A stretch of 64,000 bases of DNA. Origin: Polydrusus tereticollis (Eukaryota; Arthropoda; Insecta; Coleoptera; Curculionidae). The notes below the pieces were generated by a model that saw only the letters and a list, made by a program, of their open reading frames with translations, was not told the origin of the DNA and made no database searches. Location of the stretch: NCBI GenBank assembly GCA_963920685.1, contig OY987332.1, positions 67,493,504 through 67,557,503 on the forward strand. The letters run 5' to 3'. This document shows positions 52,600-64,000 of the stretch, in pieces. Position 1 is the first letter of the stretch; every line of letters starts with the position of its first letter. Both the position numbers and the translations under genes were made by a program.

Positions 52600-55500
52600 G
52601 TTCGGTCCCCCGTAAGATAGAAAAAAATTATTTTCTAATTTATTTCGGCAATTAAATTTTTTTTTAAGGGCATTAGTATGTCACAGAATTTATTTATACC
52701 CATATACGGCCTCAAATCTCCAGTTAGGCTATTTTGGATTTAATAATAATTTTTTTCCGAATTATTTGGGTACATACATTTTTTTTTAAAGGCTCAAATG
52801 GCTCAACAAATCAACGGAAACCTGTTTACGGTCTAATACGTCGATTTACGCTATTTGCGGCTATTTGGGACATATTGGCTTGGTTCGGTCCCCCGTAAGA
52901 TGGAAAAAAATTATTTTCTAATTCATTTCGGCGAATAAAAATTTTTTTAAGGGCATTAGTATGTCAAAGAATTTATTTATACCCATATACGGCCTCAAAT
53001 CTCTAGTTAGGCTATTTTGGATTTAATAATAATTTTTTTCCGAATTATTTGGGTACATACATTTTTTTTTAAAGGCTCAAATTGCTCAACAAATCGACGG
53101 AAACCTGTTTACGGTCTAATACGTCGATTTACGCTATTTGCGTCTATTTGGGACATATTGGCTTGGTTCGGTCCCCCGTAAGATAGAAAAAAATTATTTT
53201 CTAATTTATTTCGGCGAATAAAATTTTTTTTAAGGGCATTAGTATGTCACAGAATTTATTTATACCCATATACGGCCTCAAATCTCCAGTTAGGCTATTT
53301 TGGATTTAATAATAATTTTTTTCCGAATTATTTGGGTACATACATTTTTTTTTAAAGGCTCAAATGGCTCAACAAATCGACGGAAACCTGTTTACGGTCT
53401 AATACGTCGATTTACGCTATTTGCGGCTATTTGGGACATATTGGCTTGGTTCGGTCCCCCGTAAGATAGAAAAAAATTATTTTCTAATTTATTCCGGCAA
53501 TTAAAATTTTTTTTAAGGGCATTAGTATGTCACAGAATTTATTTATACCCATATACGGCCTCAAATCTCCAGTTAGGCTATTTTGGATTTAATAATAATT
53601 TTTTTCCGAATTATTTGGGTACATACATTTTTTTTAAAGGCTCCAATGGCTCAACAAATCGACGGAAACCTGTTTACGGTCTAATACGTCGATTTACGCT
53701 ATTTGCGGCTATTTGGGACATATTGGCTTGGTTCGGTCCCCCGTAAGATAGAAAAAAATTATTTTCTAATTTATTTCGGCAATTAAAATTTTTTTTAAGG
53801 GCATTAGTATGTCACAGAATTTATTTATACCCATATACGGCCTCAAATCTCCAGTTAGGCTATTTTGGATTTAATAATAATTTTTTTCCGAATTATTTGG
53901 GTACATACATTTTTTTTTAAAGGCTCAAATGGCTCAACAAATCGACGGAAACCTGTTTACGGTCTAATACGTCGATTTACGCTATTTGCGGCCATTTGGG
54001 ACATATTGGCTTGGTTCGGTCCCCCGTAAGATGGAAAAAAATTATTTTCTAATTTATTTCGGCGAATAAAAATTTTTTTATGGGCATTAGTATGTCAAAG
54101 AATTTATTTATACCCATATACGGCCTCAAATCTCCAGTTAGGCTATTTTGGATTTAATAATAATTTTTTTCCGAATTATTTGGGTACATACATTTTTTTT
54201 AAAGGCTCAAATGGCTCAACAAATCGACGGAATCCTGTTTACGGTCTAATACGTCGATTTACGCTATTTGCGGCTATTTGGGACATATTGGCTTGGTTCG
54301 GTCCCCCGTAAGATAGAAAAAAATTATTTTCTAATTTATTTCGGCAATTAAAATTTTTTTTAAGGGCATTAGTATGTCACAGAATTTATTTATACCCATA
54401 TACGGCCTCAAATCTCCAGTTAGGCTATTTTGGATTTAATAATAATTTTTTTCCGAATTATTTGGGTACATACATTTTTTTTTAAAGGCTCAAATTGCTC
54501 AACAAATCGACGGAAACCTGTTTACGGTCTAATACGTCGATTTACGCTATTTGCGGCTATTTGGGACATATTGGCTTGGTTCGGTCCCCCGTAAGATGGA
54601 AAAAAATTATTTTCTAATTCATTTCGGCGAATAAAAATTTTTTTAAGGGCATTAGTATGTCAAAGAATTTATTTATACCCATATACGGCCTCAAATCTCT
54701 AGTTAGGCTATTTTGGATTTAATAATAATTTTTTTCCGAATTATTTGGGTACATACATTTTTTTTTAAAGGCTCAAATTGCTCAACAAATCGACGGAAAC
54801 CTGTTTACGGTCTAATACGTCGATTTACGCTATTTGCGGCTATTTGGGACATATTGGCTTGGTTCGGTCCCCCGTAAGATAGAAAAAAATTATTTTCTAA
54901 TTTATTTCGGCGAATAAAATTTTTTTTAAGGGCATTAGTATGTCACAGAATTTATTTATACCCATATACGGCCTCAAATCTCCAGTTAGGCTATTTTGGA
55001 TTTAATAATAATTTTTTTCCGAATTATTTGGGTACATACATTTTTTTTTAAAGGCTCAAATGGCTCAACAAATCGACGGAAACCTGTTTACGGTCTAATA
55101 CGTCGATTTACGCTATTTGCGGCTATTTGGGACATATTGGCTTGGTTCGGTCCCCCGTAAGATAGAAAAAAATTATTTTCTAATTTATTCCGGCAATTAA
55201 AATTTTTTTTAAGGGCATTAGTATGTCACAGAATTTATTTATACCCATATACGGCCTCAAATCTCCAGTTAGGCTATTTTGGATTTAATAATAATTTTTT
55301 TCCGAATTATTTGGGTACATACATTTTTTTTAAAGGCTCCAATGGCTCAACAAATCGACGGAAACCTGTTTACGGTCTAATACGTCGATTTACGCTATTT
55401 GCGGCTATTTGGGACATATTGGCTTGGTTCGGTCCCCCGTAAGATAGAAAAAAATTATTTTCTAATTTATTTCGGCAATTAAAATTTTTTTTAAGGGCAT

Positions 55501-55990
55501 TAGTATGTCACAGAATTTATTTATACCCATATACGGCCTCAAATCTCCAGTTAGGCTATTTTGGATTTAATAATAATTTTTTTCCGAATTATTTGGGTAC
55601 ATACATTTTTTTTTAAAGGCTCAAATGGCTCAACAAATCGACGGAAACCTGTTTACGGTCTAATACGTCGATTTACGCTATTTGCGGCCATTTGGGACAT
55701 ATTGGCTTGGTTCGGTCCCCCGTAAGATGGAAAAAAATTATTTTCTAATTTATTTCGGCGAATAAAAATTTTTTTATGGGCATTAGTATGTCAAAGAATT
55801 TATTTATACCCATATACGGCCTCAAATCTCCAGTTAGGCTATTTTGGATTTAATAATAATTTTTTTCCGAATTATTTGGGTACATACATTTTTTTTTAAA
55901 GGCTCAAATGGCTCAACAAATCGACGGAAACTGTTTACGGTCTAATACGTCGATTTACGCTATTTGCGGCTATTTGGGACATATTGGCTT
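52600..55990 (+). repeat. 6-monomer (1696 bp) duplication
   Basis: Three markers recur 1696 bp apart: aattcatttcgg (52921 and 54617), caaattgctc (third a at 53081 and 54777) and attccggc (53491 and 55187). Both copies also match the block at 40.7-41.9 kb, so this is a third amplification of the same ancestral run. A further caaattgctc at about 54493 shows that this variant moved between neighbouring monomers. No gene is seen. Confidence 0.82.
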
Positions 55991-58900
55991 GGTTCGGTCC
56001 CCCGTAAGATAGAAAAAAATTATTTTCTAATTTATTTCGGCGAATAAAAATTTTTTTATGGGCATTAGTATGTCAAAGAATTTATTTATACCCATATACG
56101 GCCTCAAATCTCCAGTTAGGCTATTTTGGATTTAATAATAATTTTTTTCCGAATTATTTGGGTACATACATTTTTTTTAAAGGCTCAAATGGCTCAACAA
56201 ATCGACGGAATCCTGTTTACGGTCTAATACGTCGATTTACGCTATTTGCGGCTATTTGGGACATATTGGCTTGGTTCGGTCCCCCGTAAGATAGAAAAAA
56301 ATTATTTTCTAATTTATTTCGGCGAATAAAAATTTTTTTAAGGGCATTAGTATGTCAAAGAATTTATTTATACCCATATACGGCCTCGAATCTCCAGTTA
56401 GGCTATTTTGGATTTAATAATAATTTTTTTCCGAATTATTTGGGTACATACATTTTTTTTTAAAGGCTCAAATGGCTCAACAAATCGACGGAAACCTGTT
56501 TACGGTCTAATACGTTGATTTACGCTATTTGCGGCCATTTGGGACATATTGGCTTGGTTCGGTCCCCCGTAAGATGGAAAAAAATTATTTTCTAATTTAT
56601 TTCGGCAATTAAAATTTTTCTTAAGGGCATTAGTATGTCACAGAATTTATTTATACCCATATACGGCCTCAAATCTCCAGTTAGGCTATTTTGGATTTAA
56701 TAATAATTTTTTTCCGAATTATTTGGGTACATACATTTTTTTTTAAAGGCTCAAATGGCTCAACAAATCGACGGAAACCTGTTTACGGTCTAATACGTCG
56801 ATTTACGCTATTTGCGGCCATTTGGGACATATTGGCTTGGTTCGGTCCCCCGTAAGATGGAAAAAAATTATTTTCTAATTTATTTCGGCAATTAAAATTT
56901 TTTCTAAGGGCTTTAGTATGTCACAGAATCTATTTATACCCATATACGCTCTCAAATCTCCAGTTAGGTTATTTTGGATTTAATAATAATTTTTCTCCGA
57001 ATTATTTGGGTACATACATTTTTTTTAAAGGCTCAAATGGCTCAACAAATCGACGGAAACCTGTTTACGGTCTAATACGTCGATTTACGCTATTTGCGGC
57101 TATTTGGGACATATTGGCGTGGTTCGGTCCCCCGTAAGATAGAAAAAAATTATTTTCTAATTTATTTCGGCAATTAAAATTTTTTTTAAGGGCATTAGTA
57201 TGTCACAGAATTTATTTATACCCATATACGGCCTCAAATCTCCAGTTAGGCTATTTTGGATTTAATAATAATTTTTTTCCGAATTATTTGGGTACATACA
57301 TTTTTTTTTAAAGGCTCAAATGGCTCAACAAATCGACGGAAACCTGTTTACGGTCTAATACGTTGATTTACGCTATTTGCGGCCATTTGGGACATATTGG
57401 CTTGGTTCGGTCCCCCGTAAGATGGAAAAAAATTATTTTCTAATTTATTTCGGCAATTAAAATTTTTCTTAAGGGCATTAGTATGTCACAGAATTTATTT
57501 ATACCCATATACGGCCTCAAATCTCCAGTTAGGCTATTTTGGATTTAATAATAATTTTTTTCCGAATTATTTGGGTACATACATTTTTTTTTAAAGGCTC
57601 AAATGGCTCAACAAATCGACGGAAACCTGTTTACGGTCTAATACGTCGATTTACGCTATTTGCGGCCATTTGGGACATATTGGCTTGGTTCGGTCCCCCG
57701 TAAGATGGAAAAAAATTATTTTCTAATTTATTTCAGCAATTAAAATTTTTTCTAAGGGCTTTAGTATGTCACAGAATCTATTTATACCCATATACGCTCT
57801 CAAATCTCCAGTTAGGTTATTTTGGATTTAATAATAATTTTTCTCCGAATTATTTGGGTACATACATTTTTTTTAAAGGCTCAAATGGCTCAACAAATCG
57901 ACGGAAACCTGTTTACGGTCTAATACGTCGATTTACGCTATTTGCGGCCATTTGGGACATATTGGCTTGGTTCGGTCCCCCGTAAGATAGAAAAAAATTA
58001 TTTTCTAATTTATTTCGGCAATTAAAATTTTTTTTAAGGGCATTAGTATGTCACAGAATTTATTTATACCCATATACGGCCTCAAATCTCCAGTTAGGCT
58101 ATTTTGGATTTAATAATAATTTTTTTCCGAATTATTTGGGTACATACATTTTTTTTTAAAGGCTCAAATGGCTCAACAAATCGACGGAAACCTGTTTACG
58201 GTCTAATACGTCGATTTACGCTATTTGCGGCCATTTGGGACATATTGGCTTGGTTCGGTCCCCCGTAAGATGGAAAAAAATTATTTTCTAATTTATTTCG
58301 GCGAATAAAAATTTTTTTATGGGCATTAGTATGTCAAAGAATTTGTTTATACCCATATACGGCCTCAAATCTCCAGTTAGGCTATTTTGGATTTAATAAT
58401 AATTTTTTTCCGAATTATTTGGGTACATACATTTTTTTTTAAAGGCTCAAATGGCTCAACAAATCGACGGAAACTGTTTACGGTCTAATACGTCGATTTA
58501 CGCTATTTGCGGCTATTTGGGACATATTGGCTTGGTTCGGTCCCCTGTAAGATGGAAAAAAATTATTTTCTAATTTATTTCGGCGAATAAAAATTTTTTT
58601 ATGGGCATTAGTATGTCAAAGAATTTATTTATACCCATATACGGCCTCAAATCTCCAGTTAGGCTATTTTGGATTTAATAATAATTTTTTTCCGAATTAT
58701 TTGGGTACATACATTTTTTTTAAAGGCTCAAATGGCTCAACAAATCGACGGAATCCTGTTTACGGTCTAATACGTCGATTTACGCTATTTGCGGCTATTT
58801 GGGACATATTGGCTTGGTTCGGTCCCCCGTAAGATAGAAAAAAATTATTTTCTAATTTATTTCGGCGAATAAAAATTTTTTTAAGGGCATTAGTATGTCA

Positions 58901-61900
58901 AAGAATTTATTTATACCCATATACGGCCTCGAATCTCCAGTTAGGCTATTTTGGATTTAATAATAATTTTTTTCCGAATTATTTGGGTACATACATTTTT
59001 TTTTAAAGGCTCAAATGGCTCAACAAAGCGACGGAAACCTGTTTACGGTCTAATACGTTGATTTACGCTATTTGCGGCCATTTGGGACATATTGGCTTGG
59101 TTCGGTCCCCCGTAAGATGGAAAAAAATTATTTTCTAATTTATTTCGGCAATTAAAATTTTTCTTAAGGGCATTAGTATGTCACAGAATTTATTTATACC
59201 CATATACGGCCTCAAATCTCCAGTTAGGCTATTTTGGATTTAATAATAATTTTTTTCCGAATTATTTGGGTACATACATTTTTTTTTAAAGGCTCAAATG
59301 GCTCAACAAATCGACGGAAACCTGTTTACGGTCTAATACGTCGATTTACGCTATTTGCGGCCATTTGGGACATATTGGCTTGGTTCGGTCCCCCGTAAGA
59401 TGGAAAAAAATTATTTTCTAATTTATTTCGGCAATTAAAATTTTTTCTAAGGGCTTTAGTATGTCACAGAATCTATTTATACCCATATACGCTCTCAAAT
59501 CTCCAGTTAGGTTATTTTGGATTTAATAATAATTTTTCTCCGAATTATTTGGGTACATACATTTTTTTTAAAGGCTCAAATGGCTCAACAAATCGACGGA
59601 AACCTGTTTACGGTCTAATACGTCGATTTACGCTATTTGCGGCTATTTGGGACATATTGGCGTGGTTCGGTCCCCCGTAAGATAGAAAAAAATTATTTTC
59701 TAATTTATTTCGGCAATTAAAATTTTTTTTAAGGGCATTAGTATGTCACAGAATTTATTTATACCCATATACGGCCTCAAATCTCCAGTTAGGCTATTTT
59801 GGATTTAATAATAATTTTTTTCCGAATTATTTGGGTACATACATTTTTTTTTAAAGGCTCAAATGGCTCAACAAATCGACGGAAACCTGTTTACGGTCTA
59901 ATACGTTGATTTACGCTATTTGCGGCCATTTGGGACATATTGGCTTGGTTCGGTCCCCCGTAAGATGGAAAAAAATTATTTTCTAATTTATTTCGGCAAT
60001 TAAAATTTTTCTTAAGGGCATTAGTATGTCACAGAATTTATTTATACCCATATACGGCCTCAAATCTCCAGTTAGGCTATTTTGGATTTAATAATAATTT
60101 TTTTCCGAATTATTTGGGTACATACATTTTTTTTTAAAGGCTCAAATGGCTCAACAAATCGACGGAAACCTGTTTACGGTCTAATACGTCGATTTACGCT
60201 ATTTGCGGCCATTTGGGACATATTGGCTTGGTTCGGTCCCCCGTAAGATGGAAAAAAATTATTTTCTAATTTATTTCGGCAATTAAAATTTTTCTTAAGG
60301 GCATTAGTATGTCACAGAATTTATTTATACCCATATACGGCCTCAAATCTCCAGTTAGGCTATTTTGGATTTAATAATAATTTTTTTCCGAATTATTTGG
60401 GTACATACATTTTTTTTTAAAGGCTCAAATGGCTCAACAAATCGACGGAAACCTGTTTACGGTCTAATACGTCGATTTACGCTATTTGCGGCCATTTGGG
60501 ACATATTGGCTTGGTTCGGTCCCCCGTAAGATGGAAAAAAATTATTTTCTAATTTATTTCAGCAATTAAAATTTTTTCTAAGGGCTTTAGTATGTCACAG
60601 AATCTATTTATACCCATATACGCTCTCAAATCTCCAGTTAGGTTATTTTGGATTTAATAATAATTTTTCTCCGAATTATTTGGGTACATACATTTTTTTT
60701 AAAGGCTCAAATGGCTCAACAAATCGACGGAATCCTGTTTACGGTCTAATACGTCGATTTACGCTATTTGCGGCCATTTGGGACATATTGGCTTGGTTCG
60801 GTCCCCCGTAAGATAGAAAAAAATTATTTTCTAATTTATTTCGGCAATTAAAATTTTTTTTAAGGGCATTAGTACGTCACAGAATTTATTTATACCCATA
60901 TACGGCCTCAAATCTCCAGTTAGGCTATTTTGGATTTAATAATAATTTTTTTCCGAATTATTTGGGTACATACATTTTTTTTTAAAGGCTCAAATGGCTC
61001 AACAAATCGACGGAAACCTGTTTACGGTCTAATACGTCGATTTACGCTATTTGCGGCCATTTGGGACATATTGGCTTGGTTCGGTCCCCCGTAAGATGGA
61101 AAAAAATTATTTTCTAATTTATTTCGGCGAATAAAAATTTTTTTATGGGCATTAGTATGTCAAAGAATTTGTTTATACCCATATACGGCCTCAAATCTCC
61201 AGTTAGGCTATTTTGGATTTAATAATAATTTTTTTCCGAATTATTTGGGTACATACATTTTTTTTTAAAGGCTCAAATGGCTCAACAAATCGACGGAAAC
61301 TGTTTACGGTCTAATACGTCGATTTACGCTATTTGCGGCTATTTGGGACATATTGGCTTGGTTCGGTCCCCTGTAAGATGGAAAAAAATTATTTTCTAAT
61401 TTATTTCGGCGAATAAAAATTTTTTTATGGGCATTAGTATGTCAAAGAATTTATTTATACCCATATACGGCCTCAAATCTCCAGTTAGGCTATTTTGGAT
61501 TTAATAATAATTTTTTTCCGAATTATTTGGGTACATACATTTTTTTTAAAGGCTCAAATGGCTCAACAAATCGACGGAATCCTGTTTACGGTCTAATACG
61601 TCGATTTACGCTATTTGCGGCTATTTGGGACATATTGGCTTGGTTCGGTCCCCCGTAAGATAGAAAAAAATTATTTTCTAATTTATTTCGGCGAATAAAA
61701 ATTTTTTTAAGGGCATTAGTATGTCAAAGAATTTATTTATACCCATATACGGCCTCGAATCTCCAGTTAGGCTATTTTGGATTTAATAATAATTTTTTTC
61801 CGAATTATTTGGGTACATACATTTTTTTTAAAGGCTCAAATGGCTCAACAAATCGACGGAAACCTGTTTACGGTCTAATACGTTGATTTACGCTATTTGC

Positions 61901-63600
61901 GGCCATTTGGGACATATTGGCTTGGTTCGGTCCCCCGTAAGATGGAAAAAAATTATTTTCTAATTTATTTCGGCAATTAAAATTTTTCTTAAGGGCATTA
62001 GTATGTCACAGAATTTATTTATACCCATATACGGCCTCAAATCTCCAGTTAGGCTATTTTGGATTTAATAATAATTTTTTTCCGAATTATTTGGGTACAT
62101 ACATTTTTTTTTAAAGGCTCAAATGGCTCAACAAATCGACGGAAACCTGTTTACGGTCTAATACGTCGATTTACGCTATTTGCGGCCATTTGGGACATAT
62201 TGGCTTGGTTCGGTCCCCCGTAAGATGGAAAAAAATTATTTTCTAATTTATTTCGGCAATTAAAATTTTTTCTAAGGGCTTTAGTATGTCACAGAATCTA
62301 TTTATACCCATATACGCTCTCAAATCTCCAGTTAGGTTATTTTGGATTTAATAATAATTTTTCTCCGAATTATTTGGGTACATACATTTTTTTTAAAGGC
62401 TCAAATGGCTCAACAAATCGACGGAAACCTGTTTACGGTCTAATACGTCGATTTACGCTATTTGCGGCTATTTGGGACATATTGGCGTGGTTCGGTCCCC
62501 CGTAAGATAGAAAAAAATTATTTTCTAATTTATTTCGGCAATTAAAATTTTTTTTAAGGGCATTAGTATGTCACAGAATTTATTTATACCCATATACGGC
62601 CTCAAATCTCCAGTTAGGCTATTGGGGATTTAATAATAATTTTTTTCCGAATTATTTGGGTACATACATTTTTTTTTAAAGGCTCAAATGGCTCAACAAA
62701 TCGACGGAAACCTGTTTACGGTCTAATACGTTGATTTACGCTATTTGCGGCCATTTGGGACATATTGGCTTGGTTCGGTCCCCCGTAAGATGGAAAAAAA
62801 TTATTTTCTAATTTATTTCGGCAATTAAAATTTTTCTTAAGGGCATTAGTATGTCACAGAATTTATTTATACCCATATACGGCCTCAAATCTCCAGTTAG
62901 GCTATTTTGGATTTAATAATAATTTTTTTCCGAATTATTTGGGTACATACATTTTTTTTTAAAGGCTCAAATGGCTCAACAAATCGACGGAAACCTGTTT
63001 ACGGTCTAATACGTCGATTTACGCTATTTGCGGCCATTTGGGACATATTGGCTTGGTTCGGTCCCCCGTAAGATGGAAAAAAATTATTTTCTAATTTATT
63101 TCAGCAATTAAAATTTTTTCTAAGGGCTTTAGTATGTCACAGAATCTATTTATACCCATATACGCTCTCAAATCTCCAGTTAGGTTATTTTGGATTTAAT
63201 AATAATTTTTCTCCGAATTATTTGGGTACATACATTTTTTTTAAAGGCTCAAATGGCTTAACAAATCGACGGAAACCTGTTTACGGTCTAATACGTCGAT
63301 TTACGCTATTTGCGGCTATTTGGGACATATTGGCGTGGTTCGGTCCCCCGTAAGATAGAAAAAAATTATTTTCTAATTTATTTCGGCAATTAAAATTTTT
63401 TTTAAGGGCATTAGTATGTCACAGAATTTATTTATACCCATATACGGCCTCAAATCTCCAGTTAGGCTATTTTGGATTTAATAATAATTTTTTTCCGAAT
63501 TATTTGGGTACATACATTTTTTTTTAAAGGCTCAAATGGCTCAACAAATCGACGGAAACCTGTTTACGGTCTAATACGTCGATTTGCGCTATTTGCGGCT
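55900..63600 (+). repeat. 9- and 10-monomer (2543/2826 bp) higher-order repeat
   Basis: The one-base loss gaaactgttt is at 55928, 58471 and 61297 (spacings 2543 and 2826). The ggctttagt monomer is at 56911, 57759, 59454, 60585, 62279 and 63127. The third unit is one monomer longer because a tttttcttaagg monomer is doubled near 60015 and 60297. The order ggaatcctg, cctcgaatc, cgttgattt, tttttcttaagg, ggctttagt is kept in each unit. Part of the same run is also at 47.2-49.2 kb, 8762 bp before its copy at 56.0-57.9 kb. Private changes include caaagcgacgg near 59026 and gtacgtcac near 60873. Confidence 0.83.
62611..62630 (+). repeat. Singleton ttgggg change in a conserved site
   Basis: The usual ggctattttggattt reads ggctattggggattt, two adjacent T-to-G changes. 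It is seen in only this copy. A real double change or a local assembly error are both possible. Confidence 0.8.
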
Positions 63601-64000
63601 ATTTGGGACATATTGGCTTGGTTCGGTCCCCCGTAAGATGGAAAAAAATTATTTTCTAATTTATTTCGGCGAATAAAATTTTTTTTAAGGGCATTAGTAT
63701 GTCACAGAATTTATTTATACCCATATACGGCCTCAAAACTCCAGTTAGGCTCTTTTGGATTTAATAATAATTTTTTTCCGAATTATTTGGGTACATACAT
63801 TTTTTTTTAAAGGCTCAAATGGCTCAACAAATCGACGGAAACCTGTTTACGGTCTAATACGTCGATCTACGCTATTTGCGGCTATTTGGGACATATTGGC
63901 TTGGTTCGGTCCCCCGTAAGATGGAAAAAAATTATTTTCTAATTTATTTCGGCAATTAAAATTTTTTTTATGGGCATTAGTATGTCACAGAATTTATTTA

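Larger units (their letters stand above)
26986..64000 (+). repeat. 283-bp satellite array, block 3 (+ orientation)
   Basis: About 131 monomers in the + orientation reach the right edge of the window, where the last copy is cut. Variant diversity is higher than in block 1: ggccatttggg, ggcgaata with atgggcatta, cgttgattt, tttttcttaagg and ggctttagt types are all common after 42 kb. I found no gene, RNA gene or mobile element on either strand. Sub-blocks are described separately. Confidence 0.98.

Noticed and set aside
1..64000. A CRISPR-like pattern of conserved and variable parts.
   Set aside because: Units are about 283 bp and nearly identical throughout; there are no 20-50 bp repeats with unique spacers and no cas genes.
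1..64000. Telomere repeats, rDNA or an embedded transposon within the array.
   Set aside because: Reading the whole window I met only the 283-bp satellite; no G-rich telomere motif runs, rRNA segments or unique insertions were seen.

Overview
The whole 64 kb window is one tandem satellite DNA array. I found no protein-coding gene, RNA gene, transposon, CRISPR array or other unique sequence in it. The repeat unit is about 283 bp (mostly 282-283, the variation coming mainly from T-run length), so the window holds roughly 226 copies. Both window edges cut through the array, so it is longer than what is shown. A megabase-style, AT-rich, gene-free array of this kind with higher-order duplications points to eukaryotic constitutive heterochromatin (centromeric, pericentromeric or subtelomeric). 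I cannot name the organism. By hand count the first monomer is about 33% GC and has 12-13 CpG dinucleotides where about 8 would be expected, so CpG is not depleted.

Layout: positions 1-20646 run in one orientation (called +, about 73 copies). Positions 20647-26985 run in the opposite orientation (about 22 copies). Positions 26986-64000 return to + (about 131 copies). The left strand switch at 20646/20647 is a near-perfect long palindrome with a 25-nt centre; the right switch at 26985/26986 is an abrupt out-of-phase join.

Within the three blocks, copies that share rare variants recur at fixed multiples of the monomer. This shows several local higher-order duplications: 5-mer (1413 bp), 10-mer (about 2822 bp), an out-of-register 1544-bp duplication with a clear junction at 12862/12863, 3-mer (845 bp), 7-mer (1983 bp, inside the inverted block), 4-mer and 3-mer (1131 and 846 bp), 9-mer (2545 bp), 8-mer (2261 bp), 12-mer (3393 bp), 6-mer (1696 bp), and 9/10-mers (2543/2826 bp). 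Longer-range copies lie 8.8 kb and 12.15 kb apart. No single higher-order unit spans the window; the array looks like a patchwork of separate amplifications.

Variants are layered along the array: some families are first seen at about 11 kb, 20 kb or 42 kb. There is nothing here for genes to 'work together'. The interest is in array structure, the orientation switches, the out-of-register duplication and conserved motifs inside the monomer. All distances were worked out by hand from sequence coordinates; boundaries are approximate unless stated as exact.
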